Part shown: piece by piece, positions 1 to 9,234 of the stretch
How positions within the stretch are numbered: position 1 is the first letter of the stretch
Layout: every line of letters begins with the position of its first letter
Source of the DNA: Pseudophaeobacter sp. EL27
GTDB lineage: Bacteria > Pseudomonadota > Alphaproteobacteria > Rhodobacterales > Rhodobacteraceae
Assembly (NCBI RefSeq): GCF_900313025.1
Contig: NZ_OMPQ01000009.1
Location: 736,789-800,788 of the forward strand
Reading direction: 5' to 3'
DNA length: 64,000 nucleotides
Made by a program: the position numbers and the translations under genes
Notes under the pieces: generated by a model
Told to the model about the DNA's origin: nothing
What the model saw: the letters and a program-made list of their open reading frames with translations, nothing else
The model's database searches: none

Positions 1-386
1 TCCAGGCTGCCCGGCCCGCTCCAGCGCAGAATGCCACGATAGCTGTCAGCAATATAGAGCGCCCCGTCCGGCCCAGCCTTGAGCCCCAAGGGACGCCCCC
101 CCAGATCCTCGATGAATTCGGGAACCGCGCCGTCAATGCGATAGAGCCTGCCCGCAAGGTCGGTGGTATAGACGCGGCCATCCGGCATGACCGCCAGATC
201 CTCGGGGCCAACTGCCGCATCTGGCAACGCAACCAGCTCCAGCGCGGCCATAGCATCGTTGCTTTCAAACTCGCCACTAAAGGCCGGAGCCTTGAGCGGT
301 TCATAGACCTCAGGGCTCAGGGGGATCGGCCAAAAGGCCAGATAGCTCAGGCCCAGGGCAAGCGCCGCCAGTAAAGTCTTCTTCAT
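1..386 (-). CDS. SMP-30/strictosidine-synthase-like beta-propeller protein (3' end outside window)
   Basis: The frame opens at 386 and runs off the left edge, leaving about 128 N-terminal residues. A GGGAG ribosome-binding site lies about 7 nt before the ATG. The N-terminus (MKKTLLAALALGLSYLAF) is a signal peptide or membrane anchor, so the product is exported or membrane-tethered. After residue 55 come propeller-blade sequences (GPEDLAVMPDGRVYTTD, then GLKAGPDGALYIADS) of the kind seen in SMP-30/gluconolactonase and strictosidine-synthase-like proteins. The catalytic region is not in the window, so substrate and reaction cannot be stated. It is divergent from the aminotransferase at 479, with a 92-nt gap holding both promoters. 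Confidence 0.75.
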   Translation of the reverse strand, partial: MKKTLLAALALGLSYLAFWPIPLSPEVYEPLKAPAFSGEFESNDAMAALELVALPDAAVGPEDLAVMPDGRVYTTDLAGRLYRIDGAVPEFIEDLGGRPLGLKAGPDGALYIADSYRGILRWSGPGSL

Positions 387-478
387 CCCAGTTCTCCCTT
401 GATTTGCGCCATTCTGCTCTGGGTTGAAGCGACAGGCAAGCCTTGCCGCAACATGGCAATTTGCGCTATCTGCCCTGC

Positions 479-1597
479 ATGAAAACGCCTCGCTACACCC
501 CGCTTGCCCTGTCCCTGCCCTCTACTGTGCCCTTTGTCGGCCCGGAAACCCAGGAGCGCAGCCGTGGCAAAGAATTTGCCGCCCGGCTTGGCGCCAACGA
601 AAACATCTTTGGCCCCTCGCCTTTGGCGATCGAAGCCATGCAGCAAGCTTCTGAAGAGATCTGGAAATATGGCGATGCCCAGAGCCATGATCTGATCCAG
701 GCGTTGGCTGCGCATCACGGCATTCCAGCGCAGAACATCATGGTTGGCGAAGGCATCGACGGCTTGCTGGGCTATCTGGTGCGGTTGTTGATTGGCCCCG
801 GTGATACGGTTGTTACCTCGCAGGGCGCCTATCCAACCTTCAACTACCATGTGGCGGGGTTTGGCGGCGCGCTGCATATGGTCCCTTACCGCGACGACCT
901 TGAGGACATTCAGGCGCTTTTTGCCAAGGCAGCAGAGGTAGATGCCAAGCTGGTTTACCTTGCCAACCCTGACAACCCGATGGGCAGCTGGCATCGCGGA
1001 CAAACAATCGTCGAGGCACTTGAGCACCTGCCCGACGGCGCTTTGCTTTTGCTGGACGAGGCCTATGTGGAATGCGCACCGGAAGGCACCGCCGCTCAAG
1101 TAGATATCAATGACCCCCGCGTGATCCGCATGCGCACCTTCTCCAAAGCCTATGGTATGGCTGGGGCTCGGGTGGGCTATGCACTGGCTCAGGCCGATTT
1201 GATCCAGGCCTTCAACAAGGTGCGCAACCATTTTGGCATGAACCGGGCCGCACAGGCCGGGGCATTGGCCGCCTTAACGGACCAGAAATGGCTGACCCAT
1301 GTGCAGGGCGAAATTGCCACCGCGCGCCGCCATATCGCTGAGATTGCCGCAGAAAACGGCCTCAACGCCCTGCCCTCGGCCACTAATTTTGTAGCCATCG
1401 ACTGTGGCCGGGACGGGGATTTTGCCAAATCGGTTCTGGAATCGCTTCTGGCACAGAATATCTTTGTCCGCATGCCCTTTGCCGAGCCGCAAAACCGCTG
1501 CATCCGGGTCAGCTGTGGTCCCGAAGAAGATCTCGCGCTTTTTGCCGCTGCCCTGCCGCAGGCCCTTGCGGATGCGCGGGCGGCTCTCAATTCCTGA
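479..1597 (+). CDS. PLP-dependent aminotransferase, histidinol-phosphate aminotransferase-like (class I/II)
   Basis: A 372-residue fold-type I aminotransferase. Visible family marks are the substrate-side motif LGANENIFGPSP near residue 40, the PLP-binding Asp in LLLLDEAYVE near residue 190, and the Schiff-base lysine in FSKAYGMAGARVGYA near residue 225. HisC-type enzymes transaminate histidinol phosphate or aromatic amino acids; this one is not next to his genes, so the substrate is open. An in-frame ATG at 443 adds 12 residues. I prefer 479 because the protein then begins at the usual position for this family, but neither start has a clear ribosome-binding site. The PLP-enzyme call is firm; the exact substrate is not. 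Confidence 0.85.
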   Translation: MKTPRYTPLALSLPSTVPFVGPETQERSRGKEFAARLGANENIFGPSPLAIEAMQQASEEIWKYGDAQSHDLIQALAAHHGIPAQNIMVGEGIDGLLGYLVRLLIGPGDTVVTSQGAYPTFNYHVAGFGGALHMVPYRDDLEDIQALFAKAAEVDAKLVYLANPDNPMGSWHRGQTIVEALEHLPDGALLLLDEAYVECAPEGTAAQVDINDPRVIRMRTFSKAYGMAGARVGYALAQADLIQAFNKVRNHFGMNRAAQAGALAALTDQKWLTHVQGEIATARRHIAEIAAENGLNALPSATNFVAIDCGRDGDFAKSVLESLLAQNIFVRMPFAEPQNRCIRVSCGPEEDLALFAAALPQALADARAALNS

Positions 1598-1723
1598 GGC
1601 ACAGCCTACCCGCAGCCCTTACAGTCTCCAGAACGCAGCTTCGCGCAGAATTTTTGTTGGTTTTACCGGACTTTCATCCCTTGCGCGCTAGCTTCTAAGG
1701 GGAGACAGCCAGGAGGCCAGGCC

Positions 1724-1951
1724 ATGGACTATGATAAGGACAACAGAAACACTCAACAGACCAGCTCCGCACAACCGCAGGAGCCGATTGATCTCTTTGC
1801 AGCAGCGCTGTCCTTTATTGGGCTAAACTTGATGTGGGTCTTCTTTGCCGGCTGGATGTTGTTTGGCATGGTGCCAGTGCTGATATTTGCACTGTTTCTC
1901 AATCATCTCATCGATCGCCTTGAAGATCACTTACAACATCCCGAAACCTGA
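1724..1951 (+). CDS. Small two-helix membrane protein, unknown function
   Basis: A 75-residue protein preceded by a strong AGGAGG ribosome-binding site 7 nt before the ATG, which supports translation. The first 23 residues are polar and Gln/Asn-rich. Residues about 24-63 form one long or two short hydrophobic helices (LFAAALSFIGLNLMWVFFAG, then LFGMVPVLIFALFLNHLI). The tail is charged. I do not recognise a family. It lies about 125 nt after the aminotransferase on the same strand and converges on the class V aminotransferase. Confidence 0.65.
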   Translation: MDYDKDNRNTQQTSSAQPQEPIDLFAAALSFIGLNLMWVFFAGWMLFGMVPVLIFALFLNHLIDRLEDHLQHPET

Positions 1952-2031
1952 GCACCGCCGAGGCAGCGCTACCCGCATCATTGGGTGACGAACCTTGGCA
2001 CGCCACCCAGAAAGAGTGCTTACAGTCGCCG

Positions 2032-3255
2032 TTACTGCTCGCCAGCCAGTGCCTGCGCAGCCGCACTCAGCGCCCCGCTGCCATGCGGGATCTCCAACGC
2101 TTGTAGTCCGGTTTCGATCCCGCCCAACAGCCCCATGATCATCTGACCATTCACATGACCCATATGGCCAAGGCGGAAATGACCATGCCACTCGGGGCTG
2201 TCAGGTGGCGCCAGCCCCAGCCCGATCCCCAGCGTCAAACCGAGGTTCTGCTCCAGCCATTGGCGCAGATCGCTGGCGCGCGGCGTCGGCAGGTGCAGTG
2301 CAGTCACCGCATGGGAGCGCAGGCCCGGATCGGACACGTTCATCCGCAGCCCCTGCTCTGGTGTCTCGATCTGCCCCCAGGCCTCGCAGGCGGCCCAGAC
2401 TGCCCTTGCCAGGCGCGCATGCCGATCCCAGACCTGCTGCAGCCCTTCACCGTGGATCAGATCCAATGCGGCGCGCAGCCCGTATAGATGGTGCGTCGGC
2501 GCAGTGCCGCCAAAATACTGGTAGAACTCCTGTGGGTTGGCACGCGGGCTCCAGTCCCAATACAGGCTGATCCGCGGCAGCCTGGCGCGCGCCGCAGCCG
2601 CCCTGTCGTTGAAAAAGACAAAACTCACCCCAGCTGGGGTCATCAGCCCCTTCTGGCAGGCAGCAACCATGACATCGACCCCCCAGGCATCCATCTCAAA
2701 CCGGTCACAGCCCAGCGAGGCAATACAATCGGCCATCAACAGCGCCGGGTGCCCTGCCGCATCCATCACCGCCCGCAGTGCCGGGAAATCATTGCGAATG
2801 GAGCTGGAGGTATCCACATGAACGCCCAGAACCGCCTTGATCTCATGTGCCTCATCGGCTGCCAACCGCTCCGCCACCAGGGTAAGATCCCAGGCTGAGG
2901 CCGTGCCAAAATCAATCAGCTCAACCTCGATCCCCAACGCCTTTGCCATTTCCGACCAGCTAATGGCAAAGCGCCCCGAGGCGGGCACCAGTACCCTGTC
3001 GCCCGGTTTCAGTGTATTCATCAGTGCCGCTTCCCAGGCGCCATGACCATTGGCGATATAGATCGCCACAAAATGCGAGGTTCCTGCCAGCGCCTTGAGA
3101 TCCGGCACCAGACTGTCGGTGAGGGTCAAAAGCTCACCTGCATAGATATTGGGCGAGGGTCGATGCATCGCCTGCAAAACCGGGTCCGGAATGACCGATG
3201 GTCCCGGAATTGCCAGATAGGGCCGCCCGCCCGATGGGTTTGATGTCGCGCTCAT
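2032..3255 (-). CDS. Class V PLP aminotransferase (alanine/serine-glyoxylate aminotransferase-like)
   Basis: A 407-residue class V aminotransferase. It has the N-terminal AIPGPSVIPDPVLQAMHRPS motif of the serine/alanine-glyoxylate group, the glycine-rich segment IANGHGAWEAALMNTL that holds the cofactor phosphate, VHVDTSSSIRND, the Asp of LLMADCIASLG, and the Schiff-base lysine in VAACQKGLMTPAGVSF. Enzymes of this type move the amino group of serine or alanine to glyoxylate in C1/serine-cycle or photorespiration-like metabolism. It is transcribed alone, divergent from the ABC exporter at 3528. Donor specificity cannot be read from sequence. Confidence 0.88.
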   Translation of the reverse strand: MSATSNPSGGRPYLAIPGPSVIPDPVLQAMHRPSPNIYAGELLTLTDSLVPDLKALAGTSHFVAIYIANGHGAWEAALMNTLKPGDRVLVPASGRFAISWSEMAKALGIEVELIDFGTASAWDLTLVAERLAADEAHEIKAVLGVHVDTSSSIRNDFPALRAVMDAAGHPALLMADCIASLGCDRFEMDAWGVDVMVAACQKGLMTPAGVSFVFFNDRAAAARARLPRISLYWDWSPRANPQEFYQYFGGTAPTHHLYGLRAALDLIHGEGLQQVWDRHARLARAVWAACEAWGQIETPEQGLRMNVSDPGLRSHAVTALHLPTPRASDLRQWLEQNLGLTLGIGLGLAPPDSPEWHGHFRLGHMGHVNGQMIMGLLGGIETGLQALEIPHGSGALSAAAQALAGEQ

Positions 3256-3527
3256 CTTTTCTGCCCCAGATGGGATCGGGGGCCGCCCCTGGCAGCCCGC
3301 AATCAGTTAACTCTGCCGCAACCCTAGCCTGCGTTCTGGTGAGGTCAATTGCGGAAAAGACGCGCCCGCAGCCCGGCACAGCCTCTCAACGCCGGGGTCA
3401 CGCCCGCCAAGAGGAGGCGCAGAACGCTTGCACCCCGGCCCTGAGCTGCTTAAATGACGCGATCAAGTCACGAGAAGGCGCCAGATGACAATCGAGTTAC
3501 GACGCTCTCCAGCCGGGCAATCCCATC

Positions 3528-5387
3528 ATGAGCACTGAACACAAGTCTTCCCGCGAGTTGCTAGGCTGGCTGTGGCGTGGCTATCTGCGTCAATACATGG
3601 GGCTGTTGGGCGTAGCGGTTCTCTTTATGCTCGTCGAGGGTGCCACCATGGGGGCGCTTGGCTACATGATGCAGCCGATGTTTGATCTGGTCTTTGTGGC
3701 GGGCAATACCAATGCCCTGTTCTGGGTCAGCCTGGCCTTTCTGGCGATCTTCGCGATGCGCGGGATATCCAGCGTCACCCAGAAAGTTCTGCTGAGCAAG
3801 GTCTCGCAAAGTTCTGCGGCGCGGCTGCGCAAGGACATGCTGGCGCGGCTGATCCGTCAGGACCCCGCCTTTCATCAAACCCATGCCCCCGGCCTGTTGC
3901 TGCAACGGGTGCAGAGCGACGTTGGTTCAATCAATGCCGTCTGGCAGGCGATGATCACTGGCGCCGGCCGCGATGTAGTGGCCCTGGTCGCCGTACTGAG
4001 CGTCGCCATCAGCATTGATTGGCGCTGGACCGCAATCCTGCTCATCGGCGTTCCCGGCCTGCTGCTGCCGATCTCTTTACTGCAGAAATACGTCCGCCGC
4101 AGGGCCTCCGAGGCCCGCGACCTGGGCGCCACCCTGGCGACCCGCTTGGATGAAATCTTCCATGGCATTGTGCCCATCAAACTAAATAACCTGGAAGACT
4201 ACCAGCTGGGTCGGTTTTCCAAACACACGGATGGTTTTGTGAAGGCCGAGGTGAAATCCGCCTTTGGCACCTCGGCGATTTCCGGCATGACCGATATCAT
4301 GGCTGGTGTCGGCTTTATGGCGGTGCTGCTCTATGGCGGTTCGGAAATCATTGCCGGCGAAAAATCCGTGGGCCAGTTCATGAGTTTCTTCACCTCGATC
4401 GGCCTCTCCTTTGAACCGATGCGCCGCCTTGCCAATATCTCAGGCATCTGGCAGGCCGCTGCTGCCGCGCTGGAACGGATCAAGGCGCTGATGGACGCGC
4501 CGATCCTGCTGACCTCGCCCGCAGAGCCCAAACCCGCCCCCAAGGGCCTGCCCGGTATTCACCTGCGGGATGTCAATCTGAACTATGGTGAGGCGGCAAT
4601 CCTGCGCGACCTGACACTGGAGGCCGAAGCAGGCAAGACAACCGCTCTGGTCGGGGCTTCTGGTGCTGGCAAATCCACCATCTTCAACCTGCTAACCCGC
4701 ATGGTGGACCCACAGTCCGGCGCGGTGCAGGTCAATGACACCAGCGTTACGGATCTGGCCACCGAGGATCTACGCGGGCTGTTCTCTGTCGTGACCCAAG
4801 AGGGGCTACTGTTTGACGAGACCCTGCGTGAAAACATTGTTCTGGGCCGCGAGGACGTCAGCGACGAGGCTTTGGCCAAAGCGCTTGAGGATTCTCATGT
4901 CGCTGACTTTCTTGGAAAACTGCCCGATGGGCTGGAGACACTTGTGGGACCACGCGGCTCGGCGCTGTCGGGCGGGCAACGCCAACGGGTGGTGATTGCC
5001 CGTGCACTGTTGCGCGATACGCCGGTGCTGTTGCTGGATGAGGCCACCTCAGCGCTGGATGCGCAGTCAGAAAAGGTGGTGCAGCAAGCGCTCGACAGTC
5101 TTGCAGGCGGGCGCACCACCCTGGTGATCGCCCACCGCCTGTCCACCGTGCGCAATGCCGATAAGATCATCGTGATGGAACGGGGTCAGGTGGCGGATCA
5201 GGGCACCCATGAAGAGCTCATTGCCCGTGGCGGCATCTATGCTGATCTCTATCGGTTGCAGTTTCAGGATGGCAAAACCCTGCTGGACCCCAAGGGCATT
5301 GCAGCGCAAATTCCGGCCCGTCTCGCGGCGGAACAAACTGCCCCTTCAGGCTGGTTTCGGCGTCTGGTGACCCGGCTCCTGGGATAA
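3528..5387 (+). CDS. ABC exporter, fused permease and ATPase (MsbA/lipid-export type)
   Basis: A 619-residue half-transporter acting as an inner-membrane homodimer. Residues about 20-310 are the six-helix exporter domain. The ATPase domain follows from about 345, with Walker A GASGAGKST, signature LSGGQRQR, Walker B VLLLDEATSALD and the switch histidine in VIAHRLST. The arrangement matches MsbA-type lipid or multidrug exporters. The convergent neighbour is a family-2 glycosyltransferase, which is compatible with an envelope role but does not prove it. The substrate is unknown. The ribosome-binding site is weak, but no better start lies upstream in frame. Confidence 0.9.
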   Translation: MSTEHKSSRELLGWLWRGYLRQYMGLLGVAVLFMLVEGATMGALGYMMQPMFDLVFVAGNTNALFWVSLAFLAIFAMRGISSVTQKVLLSKVSQSSAARLRKDMLARLIRQDPAFHQTHAPGLLLQRVQSDVGSINAVWQAMITGAGRDVVALVAVLSVAISIDWRWTAILLIGVPGLLLPISLLQKYVRRRASEARDLGATLATRLDEIFHGIVPIKLNNLEDYQLGRFSKHTDGFVKAEVKSAFGTSAISGMTDIMAGVGFMAVLLYGGSEIIAGEKSVGQFMSFFTSIGLSFEPMRRLANISGIWQAAAAALERIKALMDAPILLTSPAEPKPAPKGLPGIHLRDVNLNYGEAAILRDLTLEAEAGKTTALVGASGAGKSTIFNLLTRMVDPQSGAVQVNDTSVTDLATEDLRGLFSVVTQEGLLFDETLRENIVLGREDVSDEALAKALEDSHVADFLGKLPDGLETLVGPRGSALSGGQRQRVVIARALLRDTPVLLLDEATSALDAQSEKVVQQALDSLAGGRTTLVIAHRLSTVRNADKIIVMERGQVADQGTHEELIARGGIYADLYRLQFQDGKTLLDPKGIAAQIPARLAAEQTAPSGWFRRLVTRLLG

Positions 5388-5430
5388 CCCGGCGCAGCCT
5401 TGCTGACACGGGCACTGGCACTGGCCGGGG

Positions 5431-6126
5431 CTATTTGTGATACTCTCGCGCCAGTTCTTGCGGCTCCGCCCCAAGAAAATAGCGCAGCAAGGTCCATAGA
5501 TTGCCTGCCCCCCGGCGCAACCAGCCATCGCGTTGATATCGTGCTGCGCTGGTCAGGGCTGTGACCGGCAATGGCGTCAGCGTTTTGAGACGGCGCACCA
5601 AGGCCACATCTTCCATCAAAGGCTGGTCGGGGTACTCACCCGCCGCCAGATAGGTGGCACGTGGCATGAGCAGCCCCTGATCGCCATAGGGCAGCCCAAA
5701 GACCCGCGCCCGCAGATTGGCCCAGCCTGCCACCAGGGTCGCCGCCACTCCCTTGGCGCGGAATTTCAACTGAAAATAGGCGGGGCTGCCCTGGCCAGTC
5801 GTGCCTTGCCCTTCCTGAATATGCGCGGCTACCACCGAGGCCCATCCCGGCGCCAGCTGCGTGTCGGCATGCAGCACCAGAATCCATTCGCCGCGTGCGG
5901 CAGCACAGCCCCGGCGCAGCTGACCTCCACGTGACGCCGCGCCTGTGACCAGCTCCGCTCCGGCCTCCTCAGCCAGATCCGGCGTCGTATCCGTCGAGCC
6001 GCCATCGCTGATCACCACCTCCCGGATCAGACCCTCAGACAGCCCCTCCATCAGCGCCCCCAGACTGCCCGGCAGCTCAGCAGCGGCATTCAGGGTTGGT
6101 ATCACAACAGTAATCGGCGCGGCCAT
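5431..6126 (-). CDS. Family 2 glycosyltransferase (TIGR04283-like)
   Basis: A 231-residue GT-A fold glycosyltransferase that begins APITVVIPTLNAAAELPGSL. The nucleotide-sugar region is VVISDGGSTDTTPDLAEEAG, and a DxD-like motif (LVLHADTQLAPGW) sits near residue 85. A further conserved part is FGLPYGDQGLLMPRATY, and the C-terminus holds the acceptor region (PLMEDVALVRRLK). It resembles the short soluble TIGR04283 family, called arsenosugar- or rSAM/selenodomain-associated. The usual TIGR04282 partner is not adjacent. The start at 6126 is supported by CAGGA 8 nt upstream; a longer frame to 6234 lacks this. The acceptor is unknown. Confidence 0.82.
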   Translation of the reverse strand: MAAPITVVIPTLNAAAELPGSLGALMEGLSEGLIREVVISDGGSTDTTPDLAEEAGAELVTGAASRGGQLRRGCAAARGEWILVLHADTQLAPGWASVVAAHIQEGQGTTGQGSPAYFQLKFRAKGVAATLVAGWANLRARVFGLPYGDQGLLMPRATYLAAGEYPDQPLMEDVALVRRLKTLTPLPVTALTSAARYQRDGWLRRGAGNLWTLLRYFLGAEPQELAREYHK

Positions 6127-6263
6127 GGTGTTTTCCTGGTTCAACTCTTGCCTCATTCCTATATCACTAGGAATGGGCTTGGCCACGCCTCTGCGACCTC
6201 GCCCGCCCAGAACACCACCACCGCCCGCAGCCAAATGGCCCGGGCCGCTTTGGAGAACTCGCC

Positions 6264-6998
6264 ATGCGCGCGCGCAAGATCCTTCGCCTATCCGGGGCAG
6301 ATGCCCGCGATTTCCTGCAGGGGCTGATCACCAGCGACATCAACAAGATCGATCAGGGTCTGGTCTATGCCGCCTTACTGACACCGCAGGGCAAATACCT
6401 GGCTGATTTCTTTCTGGCAGCCGATGGCGATGATGTGCTGCTGGATGCTGATGGCGATCAGGCAGAGGCCTTGATAAAGCGCCTGACAATGTACCGTTTG
6501 CGCGCCAAGGTCGAGATCACCGCAACAGATTTGCAGGTACAGCGCGGCACTGGCCCGGCCCCAGCGGGCGCACTGGCGGACCCACGCCATGCGGATCTGG
6601 GCTGGCGGTTGATCGGCGCGGAGGCTGGCGAGGATGCCAGCGACTGGGAGGCCCTGTATGTCGCCCATTGCATCCCCCGGAGTGGCATCGAACTGGGCCC
6701 CGACAGCTATATTCTGGAATCCGGGTTCGAGGATCTGAACGGGGTGGATTTCCGCAAAGGCTGCTATGTCGGCCAGGAGGTCACCGCCCGCATGAAGCAC
6801 AAAACCGAGCTGCGCAAGGGATTGCGTGTGGTCGAAATCAGCGGCTCCGCCCCTGTTGGCAGCGACATTACCGCCGGTGGCAAAACCGTCGGCACGGTCT
6901 TCACCCAGTCCAAGGGGCAGGCGATTGCATATCTGCGCTTTGATCGCGCCAAGGGCGAGATGACAGCGGGCGAGGCAAAGTTGCACTGGAAACCTTAG
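6264..6998 (+). CDS. ygfZ: YgfZ/GcvT folate-binding protein, Fe-S cluster maintenance
   Basis: A 244-residue member of the COG0354 YgfZ family. The diagnostic motif KGCYVGQEVTARMKHK, containing the conserved cysteine, is near residue 170. The N-terminus (LSGADARDFLQGLITSDI) is the tetrahydrofolate-binding GcvT-like region. Known members help assemble or repair certain [4Fe-4S] enzymes in the cytoplasm. A GGAG ribosome-binding site 8 nt before 6264 fixes the start. It is divergent from the glycosyltransferase and stands alone. Confidence 0.92.
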   Translation: MRARKILRLSGADARDFLQGLITSDINKIDQGLVYAALLTPQGKYLADFFLAADGDDVLLDADGDQAEALIKRLTMYRLRAKVEITATDLQVQRGTGPAPAGALADPRHADLGWRLIGAEAGEDASDWEALYVAHCIPRSGIELGPDSYILESGFEDLNGVDFRKGCYVGQEVTARMKHKTELRKGLRVVEISGSAPVGSDITAGGKTVGTVFTQSKGQAIAYLRFDRAKGEMTAGEAKLHWKP

Positions 6999-7147
6999 TG
7001 GGATCAAACCTCAGGCTGCCCTACTGAATTCATCAGCGCATTATCAGTTTGTTGCAACCTTATAGGGAATGCTGTGCCAAACTCAGATTTTCTCCTTCCC
7101 AGCGAAGGCGAGAATGAACCCAAGCGAATTACCCCTCCGGAGATCCC

Positions 7148-7711
7148 ATGCACCGTTCCAGCCTTGCTCTTGCCCTGACCCTCCTGCCTGCCCTGCCTGC
7201 CACGGCACAGTATTGGGAATTCGGCGACTGGCGGGTCTTTGTTGAGGTGCAGGAGACCAGCGAGCACACTAGCCATACCTGTACCGCCCTTACCGGCGGC
7301 GATGGTAGCCCCTCGCTCAGCCTGTCGGTCTATGACCTGGACGCGGGCCCTCCGAATGACTACCCAAAGCCAACCCTGCACGAATCTGCCATTCGCGGCC
7401 ATGCAACCCTTGTGCAAAATGGCCAGGCTGTAGGCTTTGTCTTTGATCAGCAGGCTGCGTTTTATGGCATCGCCAATGGCTATTTTGATGCCGAAGGGTT
7501 TGCCCACGCCAAAGTAGCGCCGCGCTGGCAGGACACGGTCAATATGCTGCTGTGGATGAAGGCAGGCCAGAGCATCGACATCCGAACGGTACAGCCCTAT
7601 GGCCCTGGGCACCCGATCATGCAGGCATCGCTTAGCGGATTTACTGCCGCCTATGGCAAGATGATGGACGAATGTGGATTCAGCATCGAGCTGCCGTCTC
7701 CGAGTCAGTAG
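7148..7711 (+). CDS. Exported protein, IalB-like N-terminus, unknown function
   Basis: A 187-residue protein with a clean signal peptide (MHRSSLALALTLLPALPATA, cleavage probably before QYW). The mature part begins YWEFGDWRVFVE, resembling the FGDWxV start of invasion-associated locus B (IalB)-type periplasmic proteins. A Cys in HTCTAL and a second in MDECGFSIE could form a disulfide. The rest has no motif I recognise. The gene ends about 90 nt before a hairpin shared with the convergent efp gene. The periplasmic location is well supported; the role is not. Confidence 0.7.
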   Translation: MHRSSLALALTLLPALPATAQYWEFGDWRVFVEVQETSEHTSHTCTALTGGDGSPSLSLSVYDLDAGPPNDYPKPTLHESAIRGHATLVQNGQAVGFVFDQQAAFYGIANGYFDAEGFAHAKVAPRWQDTVNMLLWMKAGQSIDIRTVQPYGPGHPIMQASLSGFTAAYGKMMDECGFSIELPSPSQ

Positions 7712-7801
7712 CACAGCAGCCTTCAATGCTCGTCCTGAACAGGTCAGACACGAATGAAAGGCGCTCACCGGTTTCGCTGGCACCCCATGCAGACCTCTTC
7801 A

Positions 7802-7848
7802 AAAGAAAAGCCCTCGCAGACTGTAACGATCTGCGAAGGCTTTTCTTT
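7802..7848. terminator. Bidirectional terminator between the exported protein and efp
   Basis: A 19-bp inverted repeat with one mismatch (left arm 7802-7820, right arm 7830-7848, 9-nt loop) has A-rich and T-rich outer ends, giving a U-tract in both directions. It lies between two convergent genes. Confidence 0.85.
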
Positions 7849-7864
7849 AAGTCGATAGCCTGAT

Positions 7865-8428
7865 TTAGGCGCGTTCGGAATAGTCCATGGTATCAGTATT
7901 GACCACGATCATTTCATCCTGGCCCACAAAGGGGGGCACCATGACCTTTACGCCATTGTCCAGGATCGCAGGCTTGAACGAATTTGCTGCCGTCTGGCCC
8001 TTAACCACCGGTTCGGTCTCGACGATCTTGCAGATCACTTTCTGGGGCACAGTGGCGTTCAACGCCTCTTCTTCGTAGAATTCTACGACAATTGTCATCC
8101 CATCCTGCAAGAAGGGGCGACGATCCCCCAGAAGCTCGGCAGGAAGTTCGATCTGCTCGTAGGTTTCGGTATCCATGAACACCAGCATGCCGTCGCTCTC
8201 ATAGAGAAACTGCTGGTCTTTTTGCTCCAGACGCACGCGCTCAACCTTGTCGGCGCTGCGGAAGCGTTCGTTCAGTTTGGAACCATTGCGCAGGTTGCGC
8301 ATTTCCACCTGGGCAAAAGCACCACCTTTACCGGGCTTTACGTGATCGACCTTGACTGCGGCCCAAAGACCGTCGTTGTGCTCCAGAACATTGCCGGGGC
8401 GGATCTCGTTACCATTGATCTTGGGCAT
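7865..8428 (-). CDS. efp: Elongation factor P
   Basis: A 187-residue EF-P, the translation factor that helps ribosomes through polyproline stretches. The three-domain length is normal. The modified-lysine loop reads [10 protein letters not shown], placing the candidate lysine at residue 34. The C-terminal signature region [23 protein letters not shown] is intact. No modification enzyme (epmA/epmB or earP) is next to it. It ends against the shared bidirectional terminator. Upstream lies an AT-rich region with a short palindrome at 8534-8548. Confidence 0.97.
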   Translation of the reverse strand: MPKINGNEIRPGNVLEHNDGLWAAVKVDHVKPGKGGAFAQVEMRNLRNGSKLNERFRSADKVERVRLEQKDQQFLYESDGMLVFMDTETYEQIELPAELLGDRRPFLQDGMTIVVEFYEEEALNATVPQKVICKIVETEPVVKGQTAANSFKPAILDNGVKVMVPPFVGQDEMIVVNTDTMDYSERA

Positions 8429-8533
8429 CTGAAAAATCCATCTGGGAAGGTTGATGATATATTAAGCGACCCTATATCTGTCGTGGTCCCGGCTGGCAAG
8501 ACAACGATATCTCGTAGATGCGCCGCTTAAGCC

Positions 8534-8548
8534 ATGCAATTTTTGCAT
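8534..8548. promoter_or_regulatory. Short palindrome ATGCAA-TTT-TTGCAT in the efp / 8647 divergent region
   Basis: A perfect 6-bp inverted repeat with a 3-nt centre in the AT-rich gap between the divergent genes at 8428 and 8647. The spacing and symmetry suit a dimeric DNA-binding protein. The factor and function are inference. Confidence 0.3.
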
Positions 8549-8646
8549 GAAAGCTATGCATATACAGGCTATCCGAATCGTCACAGTTCCGTCATAAGGA
8601 ACGCCACGCCGAGAATTGCAATAGCAAGAACAATAGAGGAAACGGG

Positions 8647-8964
8647 ATGCGAGATTTCGTTGACGGCACTGCGTACAATAATGAACAGGGCAACCGAGCG
8701 CGCAAGCTCTTTGCTGCTGTTGTACTGGCCGCATTGGATGATGCCATTGCCGATGATAAAAAATATGGCAACGGCCCCGAACAGATTGCCCGCTGGGCAC
8801 GTTCGCGCGATGGGCGCGAAGTGCTGAGCTGTGCCGGCATTGACCCCAATGAGCGGGTTGTCGGTGGGCTGATGGATTTTGTTGGTCGGGGTGTGCGCAC
8901 CTCTGTTGCCCTGTCGCGCGAAGAGAGCGAACGCCGCAACGCAGCCCAGGCCGAAGCCGCCTGA
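8647..8964 (+). CDS. Conserved small protein of unknown function (probably DUF6280)
   Basis: A 105-residue, mostly helical, soluble protein: RKLFAAVVLAALDDAIADD, then YGNGPEQIARWARSRDGREV, then GGLMDFVGRGVRTSVALSREE. No membrane segment or catalytic motif is visible. I recall near-identical proteins throughout Roseobacter-group genomes, annotated as DUF6280; the number is from memory. It is divergent from efp and followed by its own terminator at 9011-9044. Confidence 0.8.
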   Translation: MRDFVDGTAYNNEQGNRARKLFAAVVLAALDDAIADDKKYGNGPEQIARWARSRDGREVLSCAGIDPNERVVGGLMDFVGRGVRTSVALSREESERRNAAQAEAA

Positions 8965-9010
8965 AGCTGACCAAGGCCAAAAGGCCAAACAAGATGATCA
9001 CTGATCTAAA

Positions 9011-9044
9011 GAAAAGCGCGTCCTGGGGGGCGCGTTTTTCTTTT
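9011..9044 (+). terminator. Rho-independent terminator after the 8647 gene
   Basis: A CGCG-centred stem flanked by AAAA on the left and a TTTTTCTTTT tract on the right, about 47 nt after the stop codon at 8964. The stem contains small bulges. Confidence 0.7.
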
Positions 9045-9234
9045 ATACGCAGCCCGCTTACCCACAGCCATCACGCAAACCTGTCGCTCACGGCTCCGCC
9101 AAGGGCGAATTTTCCCGTCCCCCGCTCCTTAAATTCTTTATCTTGACCAAGAAAACTCTTTTCCTTGTCGCAGCAATCGGCAATCAGACAGGGAAGACCC
9201 CGCCTGTTCAGGCCAGCCAGATGAGGAGAGAGCC

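Noticed and set aside
383-1231. 282-codon minus-strand frame opposite the HisC-like gene
   Set aside because: Mirror of an aminotransferase with intact PLP motifs; its 3' end also collides with the SMP-30-like gene start.
9045-9234. Possible cobalamin riboswitch upstream of cobQ
   Set aside because: No recognisable B12 box or matching paired elements; the 190-nt region only shows a normal ribosome-binding site.
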